Shown here piece after piece: positions 25,093 to 34,566 of a stretch of 64,000 bases of DNA; within the stretch, counting starts at the first letter, position 1, and each line of letters starts with the position of its first letter. The stretch is from the NCBI RefSeq assembly GCF_001886715.1, contig NZ_CP018082.1:372001-436000 (forward strand), in the 5' to 3' direction. The notes under the pieces were generated by a model, which saw nothing but the letters and a program-made list of their open reading frames with translations, was not told the origin of the DNA and made no database searches. Source of the stretch: Nocardia mangyaensis (GTDB taxonomy: Bacteria > Actinomycetota > Actinomycetes > Mycobacteriales > Mycobacteriaceae). The position numbers and the translations under genes are program-made.

Positions 25093-26544
25093 GTGATCGG
25101 TCGAGGCGAGGAAAATCCGGGATCACCGGCGCGGCGTGGCCGTGGCTGGATCTGGCTGTCGGCGGTGGTCGTGGCGGTATTGCTGATCGCGGGCGGTTTC
25201 GCCGCCATCGCGCAGCCATGGACCCCGGAATTCCGGCACGGCGGATTGACCGTGGCACCGCCGCCGAACAGCGCGCCACCGCAGGCGGAGATCACCGCGG
25301 CCAGGTCGGACGCGCCCGCGCCGACCGTGGAAGGGATCGGCGCGGCGCTCGCGCCCGTGATCGGCAATCCCGATCTGGGCGCCTTCGCCGGTCAGGTCAG
25401 TGACCCGAGCAGCGGCGCTGTGCTGTGGAGCCAGGATCCGACCAAGGCGATGATCCCCTCCTCGACCGCGAAGATCATGCTGGCCGCGGCCGCGCTGCTC
25501 ACCCTGCCCGACGACCAGCGGCTCACCACCAGGGTGGTCGCCGGTGCGCCGGGCGAGCTGGTGCTGCTCGCCGGTGGTGATCCGACGCTGACCACCGTCG
25601 AGACGGGCGGTTACTACACCGACGGCGCGCGGATCGCGGATCTGGCCGCGCAGGTCAGGGCGGCGGGCACGCAGGTCACCGCGATCGTCGTCGACATCTC
25701 CGGTTTCACGGGTCCGACCATGGCCGCGGGCTGGGACCCGATCGACATCCCCGAGGGTTCGATCGCCCCGATCGAAGCGATCATGCTCGACGGCGGCCGT
25801 TTCGATCCGTCGGCCGACTACTCCCCGCGCTCGGCCACCCCGGCCCTCGACGCCGGTCGCGCGCTCGCGACCGCGCTCGGCGTCGATCCCGCGGCGGTGC
25901 GGGTCGGGCAGGCCGCGCGCACCGGCGCCGAGCTCGCGAAGGTCCAATCGGCGCCCCTGCGAACTCGCCTGCACGACATGATGATCCGCTCCGACAATGT
26001 GCTCGCCGAGGCTGTCGGACGGGAACTCGCGCTGGCGACCGGGCACGAACCTTCCTTCGCCGGTGCCGTCGCGGCGACCACGGCGGCGCTGACGGCGGCC
26101 GGATTCGATGTCACCGGACTGCATCTGGCCGACAACAGTGGCCTCTCGGTCGACGATCGGGTGCCCGCGCGCCTGCTCGACACCATCATCGCGACCGCGG
26201 CCAAGCCTACCGGCGATGCGGCCGTGGTGCCGGTCGGAACCCAGGCCAGACCCGAAAACGACCCGCGCGCAGCGGCTCTCGCGCCGCTGCTGGACGATCT
26301 GCCGGTCGCGGGCGGTACCGGCACCCTCGCGCCGCGCTTCGTCGTGCAGAACCGGCACGGGGCCGGGTGGGTGCGCGCGAAGACCGGAACTCTGAGCGTG
26401 GCCAGCGCGTTGGTCGGGTATGTGCTCGACCGTGACGGCCGGGTGCTGACCTTCGCGCTCATGTCCAACGATCGCTTGCCGGAGGTCAGCAGGCCCGCGC
26501 TCGACACGGTGGCGGGCGCGCTGCGCAACTGCGGATGTTCCTGA
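25093..26544 (+). CDS. dacB: D-alanyl-D-alanine carboxypeptidase/endopeptidase (PBP4, family S13)
   Basis: 483 residues. A single N-terminal membrane segment (about 17-38) anchors the enzyme outside the cell. The three penicillin-binding motifs are PSSTAK (serine near 124), SDN (about 300-302) and KTG (about 430-432), with the S13-type long insert between the first two. It trims D-Ala from peptidoglycan peptides and may cut cross-links. It begins at GTG 25093; a GGAG-type site is present upstream (AGGGAGAGACGACG). The metalloprotease gene follows within 12 bases, then tilS and hpt, as in mycobacteria. Confidence 0.94.
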   Translation: MIGRGEENPGSPARRGRGWIWLSAVVVAVLLIAGGFAAIAQPWTPEFRHGGLTVAPPPNSAPPQAEITAARSDAPAPTVEGIGAALAPVIGNPDLGAFAGQVSDPSSGAVLWSQDPTKAMIPSSTAKIMLAAAALLTLPDDQRLTTRVVAGAPGELVLLAGGDPTLTTVETGGYYTDGARIADLAAQVRAAGTQVTAIVVDISGFTGPTMAAGWDPIDIPEGSIAPIEAIMLDGGRFDPSADYSPRSATPALDAGRALATALGVDPAAVRVGQAARTGAELAKVQSAPLRTRLHDMMIRSDNVLAEAVGRELALATGHEPSFAGAVAATTAALTAAGFDVTGLHLADNSGLSVDDRVPARLLDTIIATAAKPTGDAAVVPVGTQARPENDPRAAALAPLLDDLPVAGGTGTLAPRFVVQNRHGAGWVRAKTGTLSVASALVGYVLDRDGRVLTFALMSNDRLPEVSRPALDTVAGALRNCGCS

Positions 26545-26556
26545 GAGCGGGTGGCT

Positions 26557-27615
26557 ATGACCGAGGGCAAGTCCAAGAACTCCGGGTTCAGCGGAGCCGT
26601 CGACTGGCGGTTGGCCGCGCGCACGGGGGCCCTGCTCGCGCCCTCGGGCCCGCGAACCTCACGGCAGAGCGCTGAGCAGATCGTCGTGGAGCTGGCCGAC
26701 GCGTCGATGCGGGCCGAGGGGCCGGTGCGGGAGGTCAGCGGGCTGCTCGACGACCGGCCGGTGCCCGAGGCCAGGATCGTCGACCGGCCCGGTTGGATCG
26801 CCGCCGCGGCCGACTCCATGTCGGTGCTCACCGGCATCGAGACCACCGAGAGCGGCAAGCTCGTCGGCAAGCCCGCCGGAATCCAGGCCGGGACCATGCT
26901 GGCGTTCCTGTCCACCGCGATCCTCGGTCAGTACGACCCGTTCACCGGCGAGGACGGCACGTTGCTGCTCGTCGCGCCCAACATCCTCGGCGTCGAACGG
27001 GCGCTGCGGGTGAATCCGTCCGACTTCCGGCTGTGGGTCTGCCTGCACGAGGTGACCCACCGGGTGCAGTTCTCCTCCGCGCCCTGGCTGGGCGACTACA
27101 TGCGTACCAATGTCGACACGCTCAGCGCGGTCGGCGAGGAACCGATGAGCGAACTGCTCGCCCGGCTGGTCGGCGAGGTGAAGGCCCGCCGTGATGGGTC
27201 CACCGCCGACGACCCCAACAGCAAGGGGATCGTCGGGCTGCTGCGCGCCGCCCAGGCCCCACCGCAGCGCGAGGCGCTCGACCGGCTGCTCATGCTCGGT
27301 ACCCTGCTCGAAGGCCACGCCGACCACGTGATGGACGCTGTCGGACCCGCTGTCGTGCCGACCGTTGCCCAGATCCGCGCCGCGTTCGACCAGCGCAGGA
27401 AGAAGCCGACCAACCCGGTCCAGCGGCTGCTGCGGGCGCTGCTCGGGGTGGACGCGAAGGTCGCGCAATACGTGCGCGGGAAGAAGTTCGTCGACGCGGT
27501 CGTCGAGCGGGTGGGCGTGCCGGAGTTCAACACGATCTGGACGAGCGGGGAAACGCTGCCCCGCCTCGACGAGATCGACGACCCCGACCGCTGGATCCGC
27601 CGCGTCCTCGCCTAG
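26557..27615 (+). CDS. zinc-dependent metalloprotease (DUF2342, coenzyme F420-linked family name)
   Basis: 352 residues. The family signature is the zinc motif CLHEVTHRVQF (HExxH near 165), followed by MRTNVDTLSAVG and LEGHADHVMD. The histidine and glutamate of this second segment complete a zincin-like site. The family is conserved in actinobacteria at this place beside dacB and tilS. It has no signal peptide and its role is unknown despite the database name. The ATG at 26557 was chosen over GTG 26551 because GAGAG then lies nine bases upstream. The GATCACCAGG hairpin follows the stop. Confidence 0.9.
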   Translation: MTEGKSKNSGFSGAVDWRLAARTGALLAPSGPRTSRQSAEQIVVELADASMRAEGPVREVSGLLDDRPVPEARIVDRPGWIAAAADSMSVLTGIETTESGKLVGKPAGIQAGTMLAFLSTAILGQYDPFTGEDGTLLLVAPNILGVERALRVNPSDFRLWVCLHEVTHRVQFSSAPWLGDYMRTNVDTLSAVGEEPMSELLARLVGEVKARRDGSTADDPNSKGIVGLLRAAQAPPQREALDRLLMLGTLLEGHADHVMDAVGPAVVPTVAQIRAAFDQRRKKPTNPVQRLLRALLGVDAKVAQYVRGKKFVDAVVERVGVPEFNTIWTSGETLPRLDEIDDPDRWIRRVLA

Positions 27616-27622
27616 TGACTGA

Positions 27623-27650
27623 ACCGTTGATCACCAGGAGCTGGTGGTGT
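27623..27650 (+). repeat. GATCACCAGG hairpin, related to the topA-holB repeat
   Basis: CACCAG-GAG-CTGGTG (27632-27646) is a short hairpin inside a stretch that shares ACTGAACC, GTTGATCACCAGG and GGTGGTG with the region at 2072-2106. It begins a few bases after the protease stop codon. Confidence 0.5.
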
Positions 27651-27683
27651 CGGCTCCTCGCTCGAGCTCGGTAGCCTGCAGGC

Positions 27684-27728
27684 ATGGGACAGGCGGGTAG
27701 TCGCGTGGTGGCTGGAATCCGGTGGTGA
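27684..27728 (+). CDS. possible 14-residue leader ORF overlapping the tilS start
   Basis: TAGCCT at 27672-27677 lies six bases before ATG 27684, the leaderless pattern. The ORF codes MGQAGSRVVAGIRW and its TGA (27726-27728) overlaps the second of two GTG codons at the start of tilS as GTGA. If real, it couples leader and tilS translation. Such a short ORF can arise by chance. Confidence 0.35.
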   Translation: MGQAGSRVVAGIRW

Positions 27729-28957
27729 CGGCGTACAGCAGGCGGCTTCCGGAGACCGCGGCGGTGCTCGCGGTGCGGCGGGGGGTGCGGGCGTGGGTGA
27801 TGGCGCACGGTGGGCGGGTGCCGGTGGTGGTCGGGCTGTCCGGCGGGGCGGATTCGCTGGCGTTGGTCGCGGCGGCGGTGGTGGAGGCCGGTGCGGTGAC
27901 GGCGGTGGTGGTGGATCACGGGTTGCAGGACGGCTCGGCCGCGGTGGCACAGCGGGCGGCGGCGCAGGCGAGGGCGTTGGGGTGTGTGGCGGCGCTGGTC
28001 TTGCCGGTCGAGGTCGGGCGAGATGGGGGAGTGGAGGCGGCGGCGCGGGTGGCGCGGTACGCGGCGCTGGAATCGGTGCGGGACGGGCGGCCGGTGCTGC
28101 TCGGACACACGCTCGACGATCAGGCCGAGACGGTGTTGCTCGGGCTGGCTCGCGGGTCCGGCGGGCGGTCGATTCAGGGGATGGCGGCATGGAATCCGCC
28201 GTGGGGACGACCGTTGCTGGGGGTTCGGCGGGCGCAGACCGTGCGGATGTGCGCCGACCTGGGTCTGCGAACCTGGGACGACCCGCACAACACCGACCCC
28301 CGCTACACGAGGGTGCGAGTGCGCAATGAGGTGCTGCCACTGCTCGAGGGCGTGCTCGGCGGTGGGGTGGCGCAGGCGCTGGCGCGCACCGCCGACCAGT
28401 TGCGAGAGGACGGCGCGGTGCTCGATGCCGCCGCGGACGAATTGCTGCGTGCCGCGCGCACGACCGTGGCCGGGGATGACCGGTCGGTTGTCGCTGATTC
28501 CGTGCCGTCGGCAGGCGGCAGCGTCGCGCGGCCAGCCGCCGTTGTCGATTCGGAGGGCAGACCGGTATCACCGGACGCTGGTCCCGTGCCGGCGGAGAGC
28601 GGCGGTGTCTCACCAGGCTCTGGTGCCGGTGCGCCCGAGGGGGAGGCGGGGGCCGACGCGGAGCTCGCTGTGCTCGGCAGTGGCGACGGTGACACCGATC
28701 GGCCGGTCCTCTCGATCGAGATCCTGGCCACTGCGCCCGCCGCATTGCGTCGCCGAGCCGTGCGGACCTGGCTGGTCGGGCAGGGGATCACCGGGCTCGT
28801 GAACGCACATTTGCTGGCGATCGACGAGCTGGTGAGCAACTGGCGCGGGCAAGGTGGGGTGGCGGTGGGTGGTGGGGGTGGGGCCCACCGGTTGGTCGTG
28901 ACGCGCGAGCATGGCACGCTGACGGTGCGGGTACAGCCGCGCACAGTTGCCACATGA
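27722..28957 (+). CDS. tilS: tRNA(Ile)-lysidine synthase with a low-complexity insert
   Basis: 411 residues. It places lysine on C34 of the AUA-reading tRNA-Ile, an essential step. The ATP-binding PP-loop is VGLSGGADSLAL (about 37-48), followed by VVVDHGLQ, LLGHTLDDQAETVLLGLARGSG and TRVRVRNEVLP. Between about 245 and 325 it holds an insert rich in Gly, Ser, Pro, Asp and Glu that resembles no fold. Mycobacterial TilS is about 320 residues, so this insert accounts for most of the extra length. The C-terminal substrate-binding region resumes at LSIEILATAPAALRRRAVR. The start is GTG 27722 or 27725. It is followed by hpt. Confidence 0.92.
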   Translation: MVTAYSRRLPETAAVLAVRRGVRAWVMAHGGRVPVVVGLSGGADSLALVAAAVVEAGAVTAVVVDHGLQDGSAAVAQRAAAQARALGCVAALVLPVEVGRDGGVEAAARVARYAALESVRDGRPVLLGHTLDDQAETVLLGLARGSGGRSIQGMAAWNPPWGRPLLGVRRAQTVRMCADLGLRTWDDPHNTDPRYTRVRVRNEVLPLLEGVLGGGVAQALARTADQLREDGAVLDAAADELLRAARTTVAGDDRSVVADSVPSAGGSVARPAAVVDSEGRPVSPDAGPVPAESGGVSPGSGAGAPEGEAGADAELAVLGSGDGDTDRPVLSIEILATAPAALRRRAVRTWLVGQGITGLVNAHLLAIDELVSNWRGQGGVAVGGGGGAHRLVVTREHGTLTVRVQPRTVAT

Positions 28958-29005
28958 TGGATCGGCCCGGGCCGGGATCGACACCACGAAGGGACACCAA
29001 CTTCC

Positions 29006-29557
29006 GTGTACGGAGACGACATCGCTTCGGTACTGATCACCGAAGCGGAGATCAAGGCCAAGACCGAGGAACTGGCCGAGATCATCGCCAAGCGTTACCC
29101 GCCGGATTCCCCCGAGGGTGACCTCCTGCTGATCGGTGTCCTCAAGGGCGCGATCTTCTTCATGACCGACTTCGCCAGAGCGCTGCCCATCCCCACCCAG
29201 CTCGAATTCATGGCCGTGTCGTCCTATGGTTCGTCCACGTCGTCCTCGGGCGTCGTGCGCATCATGAAGGACCTGGACAAGGACATCGCGGGCCGCAATG
29301 TGCTGATCGTCGAGGACATCATCGACTCCGGTCTCACGCTGTCGTGGCTCAAGCGCAACTTGTCCACCCGCAACCCGGCCTCGCTGGAAGTGGTGACCCT
29401 GCTGCGCAAGCCCGACGCGCTGCGCACGCCGGTCGACGTCGCCCACGTGGGCTTCGACATCCCCAACGAGTTCGTCGTCGGCTACGGCCTCGACTACGCC
29501 GAGCGCTACCGCGACCTGCCCTACATCGGCACGCTCAACCCGAAGGTCTATTCGTAA
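29006..29557 (+). CDS. hpt: hypoxanthine-guanine phosphoribosyltransferase
   Basis: 183 residues. Purine salvage: joins hypoxanthine or guanine to PRPP. The PRPP-binding loop is [14 protein letters not shown] (about 99-112), with the family dyad [15 protein letters not shown] upstream and [20 protein letters not shown] at the C-terminus. It starts at GTG 29006, behind AAGGGA. It lies 48 bases after tilS, the conserved tilS-hpt order. The dispersed 3'-end element starts four bases after its stop. Confidence 0.96.
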   Translation: MYGDDIASVLITEAEIKAKTEELAEIIAKRYPPDSPEGDLLLIGVLKGAIFFMTDFARALPIPTQLEFMAVSSYGSSTSSSGVVRIMKDLDKDIAGRNVLIVEDIIDSGLTLSWLKRNLSTRNPASLEVVTLLRKPDALRTPVDVAHVGFDIPNEFVVGYGLDYAERYRDLPYIGTLNPKVYS

Positions 29558-29560
29558 TCC

Positions 29561-29650
29561 TGGAGCGCTGGCGCGCTCGAGTTCGCGGCCCCGAGGGGCC
29601 GCGAACCGGCCGACTGCGTCGGCCGCCGCTCCTCGAGGTCTCGGGTGCGG
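29561..29650 (+). repeat. dispersed 3'-end element, copy A (short form)
   Basis: Begins directly after the hpt stop. Conserved blocks in order: GGAGCGCTGGCGCGCTCGAG, a perfect hairpin GTTCGCGGCCCC-GA-GGGGCCGCGAAC (29581-29606), a second perfect hairpin CGGCCGAC-TGC-GTCGGCCG (29607-29625), and CTCCTCGAGGTC (29629-29640). It lacks the long inner hairpin of copies B and C. It lies between two convergent genes and can end transcription of both. Confidence 0.85.
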
Positions 29651-29724
29651 GGTTGGGAGGGCCCGGCCGTCGCGGTTCGCAGATCGACTTCGAGTCAACA
29701 CCGCGACCTGTGAACTGTGGCTGG

Positions 29725-32118
29725 TCAGCTGACGACGCGTTCCAGCGCCTGCAGATCGGCTTCCAGTGCTCGGAACAGCAGGTACGAGCCGACGAAGGCG
29801 ATGATGCCGCCTACGCAGAGGACGCGGACGGCGAGGATCACCGAAGGGATGTCGCCCGCGGGCAGGAAGGTCAGGCCCGCGACGGCCAGCAAGGGGACCG
29901 AGGCCGCCACGGCCAGGTACCAGGTAGAGCGACGGCTCAGTCCGCGCAACCACGTACCGTCGTCCTCGCTGATCTCGCCGTGTCGCAGGAAGACCGGGTA
30001 GACACAGCGGACCAGATAGAACGACACGAGGAAGAACGGGTAGGCGACCGCGACCGCACCACACACCAGCAGCGAGGCGAGGAAGTGGACGACCGCGCGG
30101 CCAGGAACGTCACCGCTGGCCAGCTGCAACGCTATCGGGAAGGTCAGCCCGGCGAGCGCCCACAGCGAGAACGCGACGACAACCGCCCGGTCACCGAACC
30201 GCAGGGTGTCGTGGCGGGCGCGGCGCAGCGTGGCGGGGTCGTAGCGGCGGCCATGGCGTAGACCGCGTGGGACCCCGAGCACGAATCTGGACAGGTAGAT
30301 CAATAGCGCGGCGCCCGCTGGGAAGAAGACCAGGTTCACGCCGGCGGTGATGATGATGAAGGTGCTCTGTGCCGATTCCCCGAGGCGGCTCACCACCAGC
30401 GACTGATTGTGCTGGATATTGTACCACGATGCCAACGCGTTCGGAATACCGATCGCCAGCACCAGCACCAGCAGCGGCCACCGGCGCAACTGCAGCCGCC
30501 AGCTGCGTGGCGGCGGATCGACCAGATCGCGTGCCCTCGCGTCCAGGCACAGGTCGAACTGCTTGGCCAGTACCGCGCCCTCGCTCCAGCGCCGCGCGCG
30601 ATCCGTTTCCAGGCAGGTCAGCAGGACCCGGCGCAGCGCGGACGGACAGTTGTCGGGCACCCGGCCCATCGCGACCGGATCGACCCCGCCGGTGCGGCGT
30701 TCGAGCATCGCCTCGAGCGTGGTCTCGTCGCCCTTGCCCTCGGCCTCGGCGGTGCTGTCGTCGAAGGGCTTCGCGCCGGTCAGCAGTTCCCACAGCACCA
30801 CGCCGAGGGAGTAGATGTCGGCGCGGGTGTCGAGGTCGGCGGCGGTGCGGGGCAGGCCGGAATGGCAGGCTTCCAGCTGCTCGGGCGACATGTAGGACAG
30901 TGATCCGCCGAAGTAGGCGACGGGGCTGGTGCCGGCGACCTCGCGGCTGAAGCTGATGTTGAAGTCGGCGAGCTTGGGCACGCCCTCGGCGGTGAGCAGG
31001 ACGTTCGCCGGCTTCACGTCGCGGTGCAGCACCCCGTGGGCGGCCGCGTAGTCCAATGCCTCGGCCAGTCGGCGGCCCAGCCAGGCCACGGTCTCGGGCC
31101 AGCTCAGCGCGGCCAGTTCGGCGCGCACGCTGGAGTCGGTGGGGCGGATCTCGCCCTTCTCCTCCATCGCCGCGTCCACCGCGTCGAGCAGCAGCTTGCC
31201 GCTGCGGCCCGCGGGCGGGGTCGCGCGCACCCAGCGCAGCAGGCCGAGCAGCGTGCCGCCGGGCAGGAATTGCATGTAGAGCAGGCGCAACCGGCGTGAC
31301 CCGGAGGGCGTCGAGCCGGTGTCGAGGAGCTGCTGGTCGAACACGCGCACGATGTAGTCGTGGTCGAGCTGGGCCAGGGTCTGTGGTTCGGTGCCGCGGT
31401 CGGCGGAGATCTTCACCGCGACCAGCCGCTGCATCGAGCGCTGCCTGGCCAGGAAGACCCGCGCGAACGCACCGGCACCGAGCCCGGTCAGCAGGTCGAA
31501 GTCGCCGATTTGCTGGCCGATCTCGATCCGGTCCAGTGGCTCGAACGCAGCGGCCATCGAGTCGGCCGCGGTGGCCGCCGCGGTGGCGGTGAGATCGAGC
31601 TGCGGGCTGGTCATCTCGGTACTACGAACCGAGTCGGGGGGATGGTTCACCGTCGCGTCGAGGTCGTCGGCGCGGTGGGTGCTCTGCTCGAGCTCGTCGC
31701 TGTTGAGCAGTGCACGCAGACTCGCGGCCTGATCGGGGTACTCGCGGAGGCAATCGCGTGGGTCGACCCGCTCGCCGCTGTGCCTGCGGATGACGAACTC
31801 CTCGAACACCAGCCCCGGCGGCAGGGTAGCCACCTCGAGTTCGGGGAACTCCGCGCAGTAGTGGATCAGCCGCTTGCGCGTGACGGCCTCGCCCGCGTGA
31901 TGCAACCACCGGTGCCGCAGATCGACCCGGATCAACTCGTGCAGCGCGTGCCTGCGCAGGGTGCGCGCGTCGGGCAGGAACTCGGCGATCTCGGGCGGTT
32001 GCTCGGTCGCCGAAGTCCACGCGGCGGCGAACGCCTCGATCATGTCGACGCGCACATTCGTGGCCCGACCGGCGCTCGAGTCGGGTCGTTCACCGCTTCC
32101 GGTGCTATCGCTCATCAT
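29725..32118 (-). CDS. membrane Ser/Thr protein kinase with a DFN activation motif
   Basis: 797 residues. A soluble N-terminal region of about 200 residues (helical, unassigned) precedes a Hanks-type kinase domain. It has Gly-loop GLGAGAFARVF (212-222), ATP-binding Lys in LVAVKI (236), catalytic loop HRDVKPANVLL (365-375), and DFN in place of DFG at 385-387 (KLADFNISFS). SYMSPEQLEA and DIYSLGVVLWELLTG follow. The C-terminal quarter holds about five hydrophobic segments (from about 560), not the usual single helix plus PASTA domains. It starts at ATG 32118. It is unlike PknA, PknB or PknG; its target is unknown. Confidence 0.9.
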   Translation of the reverse strand: MMSDSTGSGERPDSSAGRATNVRVDMIEAFAAAWTSATEQPPEIAEFLPDARTLRRHALHELIRVDLRHRWLHHAGEAVTRKRLIHYCAEFPELEVATLPPGLVFEEFVIRRHSGERVDPRDCLREYPDQAASLRALLNSDELEQSTHRADDLDATVNHPPDSVRSTEMTSPQLDLTATAAATAADSMAAAFEPLDRIEIGQQIGDFDLLTGLGAGAFARVFLARQRSMQRLVAVKISADRGTEPQTLAQLDHDYIVRVFDQQLLDTGSTPSGSRRLRLLYMQFLPGGTLLGLLRWVRATPPAGRSGKLLLDAVDAAMEEKGEIRPTDSSVRAELAALSWPETVAWLGRRLAEALDYAAAHGVLHRDVKPANVLLTAEGVPKLADFNISFSREVAGTSPVAYFGGSLSYMSPEQLEACHSGLPRTAADLDTRADIYSLGVVLWELLTGAKPFDDSTAEAEGKGDETTLEAMLERRTGGVDPVAMGRVPDNCPSALRRVLLTCLETDRARRWSEGAVLAKQFDLCLDARARDLVDPPPRSWRLQLRRWPLLVLVLAIGIPNALASWYNIQHNQSLVVSRLGESAQSTFIIITAGVNLVFFPAGAALLIYLSRFVLGVPRGLRHGRRYDPATLRRARHDTLRFGDRAVVVAFSLWALAGLTFPIALQLASGDVPGRAVVHFLASLLVCGAVAVAYPFFLVSFYLVRCVYPVFLRHGEISEDDGTWLRGLSRRSTWYLAVAASVPLLAVAGLTFLPAGDIPSVILAVRVLCVGGIIAFVGSYLLFRALEADLQALERVVS

Positions 32119-32266
32119 CGGACCTCAAGGTTCGCGCGGATCGGTTCGAAATTCCTTCCGCCACACCCGACGTCATCATGCCCCGAGCCGTACTCGAAAT
32201 GATAACTTGCGCCTCTAGAGCAGATCACCCGAATTCGACGACCATGCGACGGGGGCGAATCCGCAG

Positions 32267-33673
32267 ATGCACGATGACCTCACAGCGGTAGCATGGGAGT
32301 CCGTCGACGACGACGGCGTGACGGACGCTGAGGTGACCATGGGTCCCGGCGAATACCCCATCGGCGGTCCCGCGGCGGCACTCGCCGCGCGGGTACGCGC
32401 TGGCACGATCACGCCCGCCGACGTGGTGACCGAGGCACTGGCCCGGATCTCCTCGGAGAATCGCAAGATCAACGCCTTCACCGTCGTGCGCGCCGACCGG
32501 GCCCGCGCCGAGGCGCGGGAACTGGCCGCCCGTGACGACCTCGATGAGCTGCCGCTGGCCGGGGTGCCGGTCGCGGTGAAGCAGAACATCGCGGTCGCGG
32601 GGGAGCCGACCCGCGCGGGTTCGGCGGCCACCTCCACCAGCGACGAGAGCGTCGATCACCCGGTGGTCGCGCGGTTGCGGGCCGCGGGCGCGATCGTCGT
32701 CGGGTTGACGGCGATGCCCGAACTCGGGATCTGGGGCAGTACCGACGAGGACGGACGTGTCACTCGTAATCCGCGCGATGTCGGTCGCAGCGCGGGTGGG
32801 TCATCGGGCGGTGCGGCAGCCGCGGTGGCCGCCGGGCTCGTGCCGATCGCGCACGGCAACGACGGTCTGGGCTCGATCCGGGTGCCCGCCGCGGCGTGCG
32901 GTGTCTTCGGGATCAAGCCGGGTCGGCAGGTGGTGCCCTCGGCGATCGGCGCCGATTCCTGGGCGGGCCTGGCCGAGAACGGGGTGCTCGCTACCACGGT
33001 CTCCGACGCGGCGCTCGCGCTGTCGGTGCTGGCGGGCCGCTCGGACCTGGCCGAGCTACGCGCGCCACAGCGACTACGCATCGGACTGGCCGTGGCTCCG
33101 CCGTCGCGGCTGGTCCGCATGGATCGGCACTGGACGGCGGCGGCGCGCACCGCGGGTGCGCGCGCGGCGGCGGCCGGACACCAGGTGGAACCGGTCGAAT
33201 TGCCCTACGGCGACGCGGCGCTGGCGATGCTGCTGCGCTGGCCGACCGCCGGTCTGGCCGACGCGGCCCGGCTACCGAACCCGGATCTGCTCCAGCCACG
33301 CACCCGGCGTCATTTGGCGTTGGGCCGGCTCATCCGGCGCCTGCGGCTGGTCCGACCCGATCAGGTCGACCGGACCGAGGCCAGAATGCTGGAATTCTTC
33401 GAAGACTTCGATGTGGTGATCACCCCCACGCTCGCGGCACCGCCGCCCAAGGCCCGGCAGTGGAGCAGACGCGGCTGGGCCGCCAATGTCATCTCCTCGG
33501 TGCGCTACGCACCGTTCACCGGCCTGTGGAATCTGATCGGCTGGCCCGCCGCCTCGGTGCCGATGGGGGTGCACCCGGAGGCGCACACCCCGCTGGCCGC
33601 GCAACTGGCCGGACCACCGGGAAGCGAGGCCAGCCTGCTCGGCCTCGCCGCCCAATTGGAACTGTCGAACTAG
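32267..33673 (+). CDS. amidase-signature family hydrolase
   Basis: 468 residues. The Ser-cisSer-Lys triad can be placed: lysine in GVPVAVKQNIAV, cis-serine in SAGGSSGG, and nucleophile serine in GNDGLGSIRVPA. The last normally reads GGSIR; here Leu replaces the first Gly, but the serine stays. It hydrolyses an amide bond; the substrate is unknown, and a GatA role is unlikely without gatB/gatC. ATG 32267 opens the frame; ATG 32339, behind GAGGTG, is an alternative that removes 24 poorly conserved residues. Its stop codon TAG and that of the convergent LysR gene share the palindrome CTAG. Confidence 0.87.
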   Translation: MHDDLTAVAWESVDDDGVTDAEVTMGPGEYPIGGPAAALAARVRAGTITPADVVTEALARISSENRKINAFTVVRADRARAEARELAARDDLDELPLAGVPVAVKQNIAVAGEPTRAGSAATSTSDESVDHPVVARLRAAGAIVVGLTAMPELGIWGSTDEDGRVTRNPRDVGRSAGGSSGGAAAAVAAGLVPIAHGNDGLGSIRVPAAACGVFGIKPGRQVVPSAIGADSWAGLAENGVLATTVSDAALALSVLAGRSDLAELRAPQRLRIGLAVAPPSRLVRMDRHWTAAARTAGARAAAAGHQVEPVELPYGDAALAMLLRWPTAGLADAARLPNPDLLQPRTRRHLALGRLIRRLRLVRPDQVDRTEARMLEFFEDFDVVITPTLAAPPPKARQWSRRGWAANVISSVRYAPFTGLWNLIGWPAASVPMGVHPEAHTPLAAQLAGPPGSEASLLGLAAQLELSN

Positions 33674-34566
33674 ACCGCGACCGGCTGCGGCTGGATCTGC
33701 GGCTCGGAGAAGCCGCCGTCGACAGCGCGGCCGGCGAACTCCAGGATGGTCGGACGGGTGTCGTCGGCACGCCAGGCCACCGCCAGCTCACACGGGGTGA
33801 GCCCGGCGACCGGTCGCGCGGTGAGTCCCGGCCAGCGGTACATCGGGACGTTGTTCTCCGCGAGCAGGCACACGCCGAGACCGAGGCTCACGGCCTCGAG
33901 CTTGTCCTCGGGGGTGGCGGCCTCGGCGCCGATCTTGGCGGCCCGGCCGCCACGGGCGTCGTTGCCGAGCCAGAAGTCACGCACCGCGCCCGCCTCGGTG
34001 GGCAGGGCGATGAAGGGTTCGTCGAGGAGATCGGCGAAGTCGATGCTCTCCTGCTCGGCCAGCGCGTGGTTCTCCGGCAGGAGCACCCAGCGGGGCTCGG
34101 TGCGCAGCACCTGCCAGCGGTAGCGGTTGGGGTCGGGCAGCGGCAGCCACACCAGCGCCAGGTCGGCCTGGCGACCGGCCAGGCCGCTGGACGGGTCGTT
34201 CCAGGAGGCGGCGTGCAGGGCCAGGCGGTGTCCGCTGGCGCTCTCCAGGTCGTTGAGCAGACCGCGACCGAGCGCGGACTGGATGCCGACGCGCAGCACC
34301 TCACCCGCTTCCTGCAGGGAGACGTTGGTGACCTCCCACAGTTCGAGGATCTTGCGAGCCCCTTCGAGCAGTTCCTTACCGGCGACGGTGAGGGCGACAC
34401 TGCGCTGGTTGCGGTCGAACAGGACCACGTCGAGCTGGCGTTCGAGCTGGCGGATCTGGCGTGACAACGTCGGCTGAGCGATGTGCAGCCGCTGGGCGGC
34501 GTTGGTGAAATGCAGTTCCTCAGCGACGGCGACGAAATACCGCAGATCGCGCAAATGCGGGTCCAT
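33670..34566 (-). CDS. LysR-family transcriptional regulator
   Basis: 298 residues. The N-terminal winged helix is DLRYFVAVAEELHFTNAAQ then RLHIAQPTLSRQIRQLERQLD, followed by a periplasmic-binding-protein-like effector domain (about 90-290; LRVGIQSALG, LLPENHALA, SLGLGVCLLAENN). It is convergent with the amidase, overlapping by four bases. An imperfect dyad (GCACAGCAT ... ATGGTGTGC, 34660-34687) about 95 bases upstream of its start may be its own binding site. The inducer is unknown. Confidence 0.93.
   Translation of the reverse strand: MDPHLRDLRYFVAVAEELHFTNAAQRLHIAQPTLSRQIRQLERQLDVVLFDRNQRSVALTVAGKELLEGARKILELWEVTNVSLQEAGEVLRVGIQSALGRGLLNDLESASGHRLALHAASWNDPSSGLAGRQADLALVWLPLPDPNRYRWQVLRTEPRWVLLPENHALAEQESIDFADLLDEPFIALPTEAGAVRDFWLGNDARGGRAAKIGAEAATPEDKLEAVSLGLGVCLLAENNVPMYRWPGLTARPVAGLTPCELAVAWRADDTRPTILEFAGRAVDGGFSEPQIQPQPVAV

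Noticed and set aside
32881..32920. Loss of activity in the amidase because GGSIR reads LGSIR
   Set aside because: The nucleophile serine and the other two triad residues are all present, so inactivation is not supported.
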